The notes under the pieces: model-generated
Told to the model about the DNA's origin: nothing
The model's database searches: none
Seen by the model: the letters and a program-made list of their open reading frames with translations, nothing else
NCBI GenBank assembly: GCA_036244855.1
Contig: BQKZ01000090.1
Location: forward strand, 12,522-55,496
From: Temnopleurus reevesii
Taxonomy: Eukaryota > Echinodermata > Echinoidea > Temnopleuroida > Temnopleuridae
Length of the DNA stretch: 42,975 nucleotides
Direction of reading: 5' to 3'
Shown here: piece by piece, positions 20,797-33,100 of the stretch
Numbering within the stretch: the stretch's first letter is position 1
Layout of the letters: each line of letters opens with the position of its first letter
Program-made: the position numbers and the translations under genes

Positions 20797-21108
20797 GGTG
20801 GGAGTGTCGTGGTGTAGTGGTTCAGACTCTCGCCTCTTAACTAGAGGGTCGGTGGTTCGAATCTCACCCAGGGCGCCAATTTCCTTCAGCAAGAAATTTA
20901 CCCGCACTTTTTTGCACTCGACCCAGGTGAAAAATGGGTACCTGGCAGGAATTTATTCCTTGGAATGCTTGAGCCTCTAACTGGCTTGCTCGGCAGTTAT
21001 AGCTAGGGTAGTAACATGGTATCCTAGTATCAAGCGCAGTAGAGTATATGCATATAGTGATTGCGCTATATAAATGGACCTATTATTATTATCATTATTA
21101 TTATTATA
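20797..21108 (+). mobile_element. Full-length tRNA-derived SINE
   Basis: The head (about 20803-20877) resembles a tRNA with an A box TGGTGTAGTGG (20810-20820) and a B box GGTTCGAATCT (20854-20864). Its anticodon loop CTCTTAA suggests a Lys-type ancestor. A body with CAGCAAGAAATTTACCCGC and GGGTACCTGGCAGG follows, then GCGCTATATAAATGG and an ATTATT-rich tail. It lies between HAL and UROC1. The head is not an intact tRNA gene. Confidence 0.85.
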
Positions 21109-21380
21109 GAACAAGCGGCCACTGAAGACAGGTGACCTCAAAAGACAGGTCTACAGTATAACACACATTTTGGTCTCGAGGGAACCAATTTAGATGGTCC
21201 TTTTAGGTGGTTGCTTTAGACAGGTGGCCACTAATATAGGTTTGAATGTAGGTGTATGTCATCAATGTCATCAATATGGAAGTATAAATTAAATAACTTT
21301 TACACACATACAGCTCGGAAATATATAATATGAATATAAATAAAAAATAGTGTTCTGCTCCGAGAAATAATGTGTATATA

Positions 21381-21530
21381 AATCAAATATGAAAGAAATC
21401 TCCATGTGACAATGTAAAGTACGATATTTCGGCCATGGGCTTCAACCATAGGCCTATGGCCTATAATGGCTGAAATATCGTAATTTACATCGTCACACCA
21501 AGTTTTCTTTCATATTTGATTAACATGAAT
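21381..21530. repeat. Long imperfect hairpin
   Basis: AATCAAATATGAAAGAAA at the left pairs with TTTCTTTCATATTTGATT at the right. The arms continue inward through GTGAC, GATGTAAA and TACGATATTTC to a CCATAGGCCTATGG core. Paired length is about 62 bases per arm. It lies between HAL and UROC1; family unknown. Confidence 0.75.
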
Positions 21531-22039
21531 ATATGCTTATACCAAACACCTTTTTATGGTATTTTCCGTGTTCTGGATTTGGTAATTGCAAAGTGAATAT
21601 CAACATTGTTACAGTATTTTGGTCCTATTTATGAAATTTAAGGTAAATGTATAACATTTGCCTGGAGAAGAATTAAACCTTAAGTTCATCTATGCATGAG
21701 AAAAATGGTTCATAGAATTCATCACATCACAGCCATTATAAAACTTATTTCTAAAATAATGTTCAATCAAATATTTACAGATTAACTAAGTATTTCAGAA
21801 AAGGAACGAGGATGGAAAAATCATAATTAATTCAATCTACTCACAATTTGGCAGTGCAACTGAACAATTCAAATATTTTACACTTCCTTTCAAAACATTC
21901 CTGCTCATGCACGATCATGCCAAATACTAAACATGCCTTTCATAGGTTTATTTTGTATATTTCCCATTTGAAATCCCACATAAATTCTTAATGTTTCTTT
22001 CTCACATTATTGTAAAAGCCATTTACACTGTAAACATTT

Positions 22040-22580
22040 ACATTTGTACATTCAAGTACATAATTATAAAATTATTATCATCATATTTGTTGTAATCATC
22101 ATAATTGTCAATACCTTCATTGAATACAGAGGCCTTTACACATTACATGTGTATTTATGTTTGTTTCAGAATGTATCAAGTACATAATTATGAAATTATG
22201 ATCGATCATCTTCGTGATGATCATAATCGTTGTCAATATCTTCATTGAATACAGATGCATTCACACTGGTGCATATAAGTTTGTTTCAGAATGTATCAAG
22301 TACATAATTATGAAATTATAATCATCATCTTTGTCATAATCATAATCATTGTCAATAACTTCATTGAATACAGATGCCTTGACACATTACATATGTACTT
22401 ACGTTTGTCTTCATCATCTTTATCACAGTCCTAATCATCAATAATGCTCTCACTGACTAAAGACGCGCTCACACTTGACTTTTTACGTTCGATTCAAAAT
22501 GTATTAGGTACATAATTACAACATTGTAATAACCACTATTCTTGTCATCAAATTATTCATCAATACTCTCACTCACTAAA
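22040..22580. repeat. Minisatellite of about 120-bp units
   Basis: The word AAGTACATAATTAT recurs near 22053, 22176 and 22296, and a diverged form near 22504. Each is followed by a CATCAT/CATAAT-rich stretch, then TTCATTGAATACAGATGC and CACATTACAT. The last, diverged part is inside the 878-base duplicated block. Confidence 0.75.
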
Positions 22581-23283
22581 GCCCACTGCACATCTTGCCA
22601 TCGGGTTACGATCCAATTCATTAAAAAAATTGGAGCAGCATTTAATTACGCATTTTGACAAATAAAATCTGCCCGATTCTTATTCCGAAAACTCATATTA
22701 ACATGAATTAATCAGCTTTATACCCATTACAAGGGACAAATCAGTTTCACATCGCAGACACTCTAACGACTGCTCAAACTGCTCTGATTTCCTTATGACT
22801 CAAAGCTGATCAGCGTTCCATCTGATGAGGAAGCTTGTATTATGCTATTTTCTCAATTTTACTATCAATCTGAGTATCCAAATGCTTCTGAAAGGTACAA
22901 TTACGCTTCCTTCAGAAATCAGGTTATTAACTAATCGCAAGGTGTATAGTGGGTTTTAACACATTGACTACTGAATTCTGTAACTTCCATAAACATTGTG
23001 CAGGGACATCCCGGTTCCAAGAGTGAATGGGTTAAAATGCATTCACACTTTGCTGGTGCGTTTGCGTTTGTTAGAGCGGGTGGTTTTTCCTCCTAAGACG
23101 CTAGAGGTTGGGGAAGGCACCTTGGTCTCCTTAAGTTGTTCAGCGTCGTAGATATCGATGAAGGGCTTCACTGCATCCCATACCTGTAAAACGAGAGAGA
23201 ACCATTTAAATCAGGATATAACTGTGATAAATGGTTAAAAAGTTTATGGGTGGATCCTAGATTTTTCATGGGGGGGGGGGGAA
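22406..23283. repeat. 878-base duplicated block, original position
   Basis: Contains the HAL 3' flank and terminal exon in their proper place. It aligns without a gap to 28398-29275 at a constant offset of 5992. I noticed only about two substitutions (for example CCTAATCATC/CCTTATCATC and TATTAACATG/TATTCACATG). Confidence 0.92.
23043..23183 (-). CDS. HAL: HAL terminal exon with stop
   Basis: 141 bases encoding [13 protein letters not shown], a Ser/Thr-rich stretch and a basic end (NKRKRTSKV), with TGA at 23043-23045. The VWEVAAPYIEKY block of vertebrates aligns to its start. The basic tail differs from vertebrate HAL. A possible ATTAAA signal lies about 400 bases beyond the stop (22641-22646), not well supported. 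Confidence 0.9.
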   Translation of the reverse strand, partial: VWDAVKPFIDIYDAEQLKETKVPSPTSSVLGGKTTRSNKRKRTSKV

Positions 23284-23938
23284 AGTTTTGCATATCCATG
23301 AAGCACTTCATATCATCTTATACTTGATAGAAAATCACAAGATATAACTGTGATGGTAAAGTTTTTATCATATAAATGAAGAGCTTCACTGCATCCCATA
23401 CCTGAAAAACAATGAAAGACAAAAAAAATCACTATTTCAAAACATGATATTGACAAATTATGGTAAATAAACTTATAAGCTGAACTTGGATTTGTCGGGG
23501 GGGGGAGAGGGGGACAGGAAAGACATTTTCTCCATATCAACACCAAGTTTGAATCTGATGATAAGGGTAATAATATGTTTATGCAAGGAGGGCTACATGT
23601 AGTTGGGGGACAATAGACTGTACGATTAAATTCGCAATCTTCCTCTCAACTCGATAAAATATAATGCAAAAACATTGCTTTCTTAATTTAAATTTTTTTT
23701 TCACATTTACCTTGTTTTCTCTGAGTAGTTTGGTGATGGCCTCCATGTCTGGACTAAGATGACGATCACGTTCCAGAGGTCTGTAATAAGCATTTCGGAG
23801 AAAGAGAGAGAGAGCGAGAGAGAAAACAAAGAATACTCATATATCAATAATCAAGACACAGGGAAAGTGGGATTACTGTTTACTGAGGTAATAATGCTGG
23901 CTGGTAGAGCACTAAGGAACTTCTAATCATCATTGTTT

Positions 23939-23974
<36 letters not shown>

Positions 23975-23999
23975 TCATATTCATCATCAACACCACCAC

Positions 24000-24030
<31 letters not shown>

Positions 24031-24048
24031 TTCATCATCATCATCATC

Positions 24049-24096
<48 letters not shown>

Positions 24097-24116
24097 TTCA
24101 TCATCATCAACACCAC

Positions 24117-24159
<43 letters not shown>

Positions 24160-27100
24160 TTCATCATCATCATCATCATCAACACCATCATCATCAACAC
24201 CATCTGTCTATTTATCTATCCATTCAGCCTCCTGCTCCTCCTCCTCATCATCACCATCCTCAACATCATCATCACCATCCTCATCATCATCATCACCATC
24301 CTCAACATCATCATCACCAACATCACCAACATCATCATCATCATCATCATCATCAACACCATCTGTAAATTTATCTATCCATCTATAATTCATAATTATC
24401 TTCATCACCCTCTTCTTCCTCCCCTCTTTCTCCTCCTCCTCATCTATTATTATCATCTTGACCACCATCATCATCATCAATCTTGGAGGATACTCACGGT
24501 ACAACACTCCTGACTAGTTTGTGGACAGCTTCAAGAGGCTGAGTGCTGGTGAGTGGACGCAGGAATTCAATCCCTTGACAGGCGCACATCAACTCAATAG
24601 CAAGAACTGTACAAAAAGAAGGAACAGAATATGTTTTATACGTCACATATCCTGTAGGCAGGTGTGTGTGATGATGTACTGTCCTTAGAAAATGATGAAA
24701 ATAGCCCTTCTTGTTAGTGGAAATATGTTTCATTCAGTTGCCATTGACAATTCACTGTTGATTCATTGATATTTTGAGGAACTTCAAACTTGGATATTTC
24801 AGTTCAATTCAATTTAATTTTCATTTCCAACATAAATACAATGCAATCATAGAGGAGTAATGAACACCAGCATAATGAATATCTGAACTATAATTACTGG
24901 TAGTAAAAAGTGAAGTTTGCCATAAATTTGCTTATTAATATATCATACCTGATACAATTTTAATTCATCAAATGGCTCTGCAAAGAGATAAGCAATACAA
25001 TACAATACAATACAAAAAGTTCTTATATAGCGCCTTTTCAAAATATTTGGTGCAAAGCGCTTAAAACAAAATACAATTATAGAAGATAACATACACAATT
25101 AACATAAACATATGCCAAGGAAGGAACAAAGGAACAAAGCAATACTGTGTCAAACGAAAACTGTTCGCAATCATGCATCATTGAGAAGTCACGATCTTCA
25201 TTTTTTATGCCAATCAAGCTGTCGGGCCAGGAAACATTTTCTGGCCCGACAATTTACAAATCCTGGAACTGCACATAAACACTAATTGTTGAACAGTAAA
25301 CGCCAAATTGCCAAGATAATACCTGATATGATTTTTTTTTTAAAGTAGTCAAAATTTACCTTGTTCAACATGTTCCACCACTTCAAGACACTTCCTGGCT
25401 GAGAATCCTCCCATAGAGACGTGATCTTCTTGGGCTGCGCTGGTCGACAGAGAGTCGACAGAGCTGGGATGGGTCAAAACCTTATTCTCAGATACTACAA
25501 CAAAAAGAAAAAACAATCTAGCTCTTATTGTAACCTTCCATACAAACATACTCATCTCGAGACAATTTTTCAGGTTAAAAAACAACAAATAAAAATTGAT
25601 TGGAATATCCTAGATCAGAACTTCTCATATAAAAATAATGTAAAATGTAAAACAAGTATGAAATATGAGGATTTACATATGGGTGATCTAAAAAATGAGG
25701 GGGCCAGTTTTCAGACAAATTTTGTGTCCCAGTTATGTTGGTAACCAACATCTTTTTTAGCCCAAAAATGTCACAAATTGGACCCCTCATTTATGGAATT
25801 ACCCATATCCTAGAAAATTTAACACCTTGGAGGTGTTTCACCAAGTCGGTCTTAAAGTTACGCACAACTTTACGTTTGACTGGTATCAATTCTTGCGCTG
25901 AATGTGCGCACCATTATGAATTATTACACACATGAAGGGGTACCAGTCGAACGTAAAGTCGTGCGTAAAGTCTTTCTTATCTTGGTGAAACACCTACCTT
26001 GTTTACTGTAATAACATCAATTTCAATCAAACAGTGTAGTTAAGTCAAGAAGGAGTTTTTTTCTTATTCTCCATCAACTGGTACTGAGAAAATTATTTGA
26101 CCTGGGAGGTGTTTCACCAAGATAAGAAAGACTTTACGCACGACTTTAAGTTCGACTGGTATCCCTTCTTGTGCGTAATAATTCAAAATAGTACGCGCAT
26201 TCGGCACAAGAACTGATACCAGTCGAACGTAAACTCGTGCGTAAAGTCTTTCTTATCTTGGTGAAACACCTCCCAGGGTTGTGTTTCACAAAGCTGTTTG
26301 TAGATCTACACACGACTCTACGGATGACTGGTGACCCTTTCCTGCACTCAATGACAACCCCTGTGGCTAAATCGTACCTGAGAAAGGAGCAACAGTTGTT
26401 CGTACAGTGGTGCGTAGATCTACAAACAGCTTTATGAAACACAACCCTGACCTCTCGTTTTTTAAAAATACTTTTTCATCAAATCAAAGAAATCAATGTA
26501 TTGACTGAATATTTATACTCATTGACTTTCGTTTGTCTTCAAAGCCTAATTTTCTTCATTTCAGAAAGATGTATTACATGTCTTTTTATAATGTTGTATT
26601 ATTTATGTTTTACTCTGTAAATTGAAATCATAATTCAGAAATTAGCTACAACAATTTTTAATCAATAAACCATTTATCTATCTATCTATGTATTAGACTT
26701 AGGGGGTGTTGTTCAAAAGTTGCAATCGATCGCAAGTTGCAGTTGATCGGAACGCGCCAATCAAAATCATTGTTTCATGCGCATCTTGTTAGATGCGCAT
26801 ACAGCACGCGAATGAAAATGCGCGTGACAATGTGCAAAGTTGCAGTTGATTTGCAGTTGATTTTGAGCAACACCCCATTAGAATAAAACAGTGATAAAAT
26901 GAAAATATATTGCAGTCTCACCCAATGCAGCAGCAGTGCAGTGTGCAATCATAAAGCCAGAGTTTAGACCTGGTTCCTTTGTCAGGAAGGCTGGAAGCTC
27001 ACTCAAATCTAAGTAAAAAAAAGAGTGCCATTCAATTCAATTTAATTCATTCAGTTTCTTTTAATAATAAAAACATAAATGTACAAGCAAAACATTGAAT

Positions 27101-30100
27101 AATATGACTAAATCTTTCAAGCACAAGATTTGGCAAGATAAAAGGTTTGCAGATAATTTGAAATATTTGAAGAACAGAATTGGACATCTTCAAAAGCAAA
27201 GTTTTGTAGGGCAGTATGTGTTGATCCAGAAAACTAGGCATCACAAATTATACATAAATTAAAAATAATAAATGCGCTGATAACTTTAAACTTTAAGTTT
27301 GCCTTAAAAATGAATTTTCAGCAAATCACATCATGGCAGCCATTAAATGGGAAATGCAATGAAACTCATATTAATAATAGGAACATGTTCGGATACACGA
27401 TTGCAATAAAATGCATTCTATTCTATTTACATGACATTTATAGGTTACCTCATCTAAAAATATGATATAATATAAAACTATTACTTACGTGGGTTCACAA
27501 GTCTCTCAATACGACGCTCACTGATGCTTGCTAATTCATGGATGCCAATAGCAAGATAGTCCAACACCTTTAAACAAAAAGAGTAAAAAACAAAAACCCA
27601 AAACAAGATTGATAAATAATATTTACAGCACATATAAGTGAACCACAACTTGAAAAGGAAGGGAAATACCAATGGCTGTATGAAAATGGAATAATACTAT
27701 ACAAAATAAATTTAAATGGAATTTGAATTATAAGTTGCAACACATTAGATTTAAAAAAATTTAAATTGATATTGACTGACTTTAACGGAGATACAAAATA
27801 AATTTCCCCCCCCCCCGTCTCATATAGGCCTAGTGAGAGAAATTTATGAAGCATCTTCACAAAGAACTATAAGTTGATTTTACCCCTTTGAATGCGGGCC
27901 GACGCTCTTCTTTTGTCTCGATCTCCCCACAAAGAATGTACATTACCTGGATTCCCATAAACAGTTATTGCATTTAGCTTTGTTTTGGGGAATTTCATAC
28001 ATCCTACCATGTTGTGGGTTCCAATTCAAGGTCATACAGTTATCAATCTGGGATAAAAACAAAAACTAATAAGAATATTTTGCTTTTCTTACCTTAGCTG
28101 GATACTCTCCATGGAAATTACCTGCTGACAAGATTTCATGTTGTTCTGAAAACACCATCTGATATCATCTAAGCTCAGGAAAAAAACCTAATAGAGTATT
28201 AAACTGAGGTTGATTAATTTACCACTATTCCATTTTTATCAAAAGTATGAAATGCCATGAAGGCAACAAAACCTTGGATGCAAAAGATTTGATCTTCATT
28301 CACTTAACGCTTCATTAAACAGTAGGATAATAATAATAATAATAATCATCATCATCATCATCCGCATCATCATCCTGTTCCTCATCATCATCATCATTGT
28401 CTTCATCATCTTTATCACAGTCCTTATCATCAATAATGCTCTCACTGACTAAAGACGCGCTCACACTTGACTTTTTACGTTCGATTCAAAATGTATTAGG
28501 TACATAATTACAACATTGTAATAACCACTATTCTTGTCATCAAATTATTCATCAATACTCTCACTCACTAAAGCCCACTGCACATCTTGCCATCGGGTTA
28601 CGATCCAATTCATTAAAAAAATTGGAGCAGCATTTAATTACGCATTTTGACAAATAAAATCTGCCCGATTCTTATTCCGAAAACTCATATTCACATGAAT
28701 TAATCAGCTTTATACCCATTACAAGGGACAAATCAGTTTCACATCGCAGACACTCTAACGACTGCTCAAACTGCTCTGATTTCCTTATGACTCAAAGCTG
28801 ATCAGCGTTCCATCTGATGAGGAAGCTTGTATTATGCTATTTTCTCAATTTTACTATCAATCTGAGTATCCAAATGCTTCTGAAAGGTACAATTACGCTT
28901 CCTTCAGAAATCAGGTTATTAACTAATCGCAAGGTGTATAGTGGGTTTTAACACATTGACTACTGAATTCTGTAACTTCCATAAACATTGTGCAGGGACA
29001 TCCCGGTTCCAAGAGTGAATGGGTTAAAATGCATTCACACTTTGCTGGTGCGTTTGCGTTTGTTAGAGCGGGTGGTTTTTCCTCCTAAGACGCTAGAGGT
29101 TGGGGAAGGCACCTTGGTCTCCTTAAGTTGTTCAGCGTCGTAGATATCGATGAAGGGCTTCACTGCATCCCATACCTGTAAAACGAGAGAGAACCATTTA
29201 AATCAGGATATAACTGTGATAAATGGTTAAAAAGTTTATGGGTGGATCCTAGATTTTTCATGGGGGGGGGGGGAANNNNNNNNNNNNNNNNNNNNNNNNN
29301 NNNNNNNNNNNNNNNNNNNNNNNNNNNNNNNNNNNNNNNNNNNNNNNNNNNNNNNNNNNNNNNNNNNNNNNAAATACTGAACATTTTGATTGTATGGTTG
29401 CTGGATGCAGAGAATTAAAAAAAGACCAATCTTTGAATTGGCAACATGAAACATCTTCTTTTCTCATTTCCAACTTTGGATCCACTTTTGATGAAAAGTC
29501 AATTGAATATCACTGTACATGTATACAATCAGACTATTGTATAGGACAAAATCAAATGCTATCATCAATTAAATAAGAGATAATGATTTGAGGTAGAAAA
29601 ATTAGAGTCCTGAATGACTTAAAACTAATTTTAAATGAAACCCACCTGTGGGCAGCATCTGATGGTGTAAGAATCCTGGACACGATCGCAGAACCGATGA
29701 CTGATGGAGATCTCCGATGGATGGACATCAGAATGAAGCACTGATTGGATGCGCTTAGCAACCAACCTTTGACCTTAGTGAGGCCTGGTTCGATGGATAC
29801 CTGCCAGGCGAATTGATAATGAGCAGCAGTTTGATTAGGATTATTTGAGTTCAAATTTGAGTTCAAATATGGACGCCATGTACATGTTGGTTTCTGTAAA
29901 TGAACTAGATTTTCTTAGCAGCCAACCTTTGACCTGTGTGAGGCCTTTTTCGATAAATACCTAAAATTGAAATTGAAAAGTAGATTGACTAAAATTCTAC
30001 AAAGTTAGCAGCTCAAAGTCTCAATATCAAATGAATACGTTTTGCTGTGCGCTAGATTGCCAGTATCTAGATGATTTGAAAGTACGGTCAACCTTGTATA

Positions 30101-33100
30101 AGTCAAATAAACAGTTAGGTCAAAGGACTTTTCCTCTTTATATTCTACTGTTCTTTTACCCCTCATTTAAGTTCAATTTTCTCAAAGTTGATGTTATTTC
30201 TTCAGTCCAAACAGACTTAAGCAAAGTCGACTGTAAATTATTCATTCAACAGCTTTTACTGGTTTGAGTTGCTTGAAATTGCATTCGTATTTGCAAGGCC
30301 TTGTGAACAGCCACCTTTTGTTGAATTAGATATCCTGTTGAAATAATAAATAAGAACAAAACTATACAAATGAATAGAAAATATATATAAATGAAATATA
30401 TTTATTATTAGACATAGACAATATTCACAACGACTTGCTACTCCGAGTTTCACGAATAACGATCATCAGGCAAGTGATTTTAAATTGATCAAGTGTAAAA
30501 CAACAAAATTAACTCTACAAGAACGGTTTGAAATATATATATATAAATAAATCTAACTATACAGTATAAAGAAATAAAATGAAATGATGTGCCAACTTTT
30601 TTAAACTCTCTTGAACTATATTTAATCTTTCTAAAATCATGTGCAGTTTCTGCGGGCTCTATAGAGAGTGTAACAATTTCCTTCATGCAAATGTAAGTCC
30701 TGCTTGTAATATATGGCCCCGACATAGAACAGTACTTACACTACTGGTGGGGCTTCCCTGTCAAAATAAAACATATAAAGAAATAAAATGAAATAATTTT
30801 TCAAACTTACAGCTCTCGAATGCAGTTGTGGTACCCTTCAAGACTTCAAGAGTAAGAGCTGCAACTATATCAGCTTGGCGAGCAATGGCATATGCTCTCT
30901 CCACAGCTGCAATGCAAAAAAAAATAATGTTAACCAAAATCAATCCTGATAGTAATACTATGAGCCATGAGCGCCATGGGCGCCGTATGGTGGACCTGTG
31001 CGTTATATAAGTAGCCACCATTATTATTACTATTATTATTACTGCATCCAGATATAATGAAGATGATAGTAATACTACATTAAGATCTTATGAGGATAAC
31101 GGTAACACCACATTAAGATCTTCTGAAGATGATTGTAAAACTATATTCAGATCTGAATATGCCGGTAAAAATACGTTCAGATCTGACGAAGATGACGGTA
31201 ATACTACATTCAGATCTTATGAAGATGATGGTAATACTACATTCAGATCTTATGAAGATGATGGTAATACTACATTCAGATCTTATGAAGATGACGGTAA
31301 TACTACATTCAGATCTTATGAAAATGACGGTAATACTACATTCAGATCTTATGAAGATGACGGTAATACCACATTCAGATCTTATGAAGATGATGATAAT
31401 ACCACATTCAGGTCTTATGAAGATGATGGTAATACCACATTCAGATCTTACGAAGATGATAGTAATACTACATTCAGATCTTATGAAGATGATGGTAATA
31501 CCACATTCAGATATCATAACGAAAAAGATGATGCTAAATTCAGATATCATGAAAATGATGTTAATACCCAAACCAAATTATTAAGATGATGGTAATACTA
31601 CATTGAGATCTTCTGAAGATGATTGTAATACTTCATTCATATCTTATGAAGATGACAACACTAAATTCAGATATCATAAAGATAAAGGCAATACTAAATT
31701 CAAATACGAAAATGATGGTAGAGCTACACTCAGATCGAACAAAGGTGGCAATACCCTTGGTAAATAAAAAATTATTATTATCATTATCATTGTTGCTATT
31801 GCTGTTGTTATTGATATTGTTGATTTTATCGTTAGCGTTTCCATCTCCTAAATCAAATCTCAAGAATGATAATGAACATTACCTTCAGCTCCAAGTGATG
31901 TGATAAGTTGAGTGCCATTAATAAGAGCCAGGCCCTGGTTGAAAAATAAATACATAGTATCGTAAATTGAGGTCATCAATGTCATCACTGCATATATAGA
32001 AAACTTTTTTAAAATATTGATAAGTATTCCAAGGAATAAATCCCTGCCCATTTTACCTGGGTTGAGTGCAGTACAATGTGGATAAATTTCTTACTGAAGG
32101 AAATGAACGCTATGGGCAAGATTCAAGCTACCAACCCTCTAGAAGTGAGACGAGAGCCAGAACCACTACACCATGGTGCTTCCACCATGGATAAACTATT
32201 AAAAGTTGTCAAGAATCATGAAGTTTAGGTAAAAGTTTAATTCTATGATAAGCGACAAATCTCTCTATTTCTCTAAGTACTTGCTCCATACTTATCTCTC
32301 TTTACAATTCATTTACTTTGCTTTCTTTTGGAGGTTAACTCATATCGATTTGGTAGAACCATTTGAAGCTCTTTTTCTCTTTTGTTGCGATCCTTCTGCA
32401 AACTGGAGTTTAATAAGGGCTGTTATAATGTATGGACAAGCGTGTGTCTTGTAGAGTTCATGTTTCCCTGTTTAATAAAAAAAAATGGGCAAGTGAATCT
32501 TTACAAAAACAAAAATTACAGAAAATAACCGAGCATACCTCTTTGGGTCTCAGTTCAATTGGAGTCAGTCCATGGGCTTTTAAAACCTGAAATCAATACA
32601 AAGACACAAGAATTTTGTTAGAAAATGTTTTACCTGAAAATGCGCACTTTGTATTTCATGTACAATATTAAGTGAATCACATTATCATTTTAAAGTCATT
32701 GTGTTTATGTTGAGTGCTTAAAAAAGTTAAACTCTTTATCAATTCAATCAAAGCATTAATCAATCAACTATCCTCATTACTTCTAAACAAATTTATTTGA
32801 CATTAAGTCATTTTTTTTCACACCTCACATATTTTGGATTATGATTCTCAAAATCCAACATTATCTTTATATGTGACCATGCTGTACTTTGGCACATAAG
32901 AAAAGTCTTTAACAAAATTACTGGACATTATAAGGAGGCATTGAGGATTAAAGGGGAACCAGCCTTTGGAATTACCATGCTCTCATTGAATGAAGAAAAA
33001 TCAGATGAACAAAATGTGAAAATTTGAGCAAAATAGGACAACCCTTTTCAAAAGCTATGAATTTTCAAAGTCACTGAGATATGACGATCCCTATCGCTGA

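Noticed and set aside
20803..20877. A functional tRNA gene
   Set aside because: The anticodon arm does not fold as a standard tRNA, and the sequence continues into a SINE body and ATT-rich tail with other copies in the window.
23933..24388. Long + strand open frame of almost pure serine, with methionine- and aspartate-rich frames on the other strand
   Set aside because: By-product of the (CAT)n microsatellite inside a HAL intron.
29160..29485. Open frames crossing the N gap
   Set aside because: They contain only unknown residues and flanking intron; no biological meaning.
31113..31584. Two overlapping open frames of about 150 codons on opposite strands
   Set aside because: Both come from the 33-bp repeat, whose length is a multiple of three; no homology and intronic position.
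31047..31756. Possible CRISPR array because of regular repeats
   Set aside because: Units are contiguous with no unique spacers, and the genome is eukaryotic.
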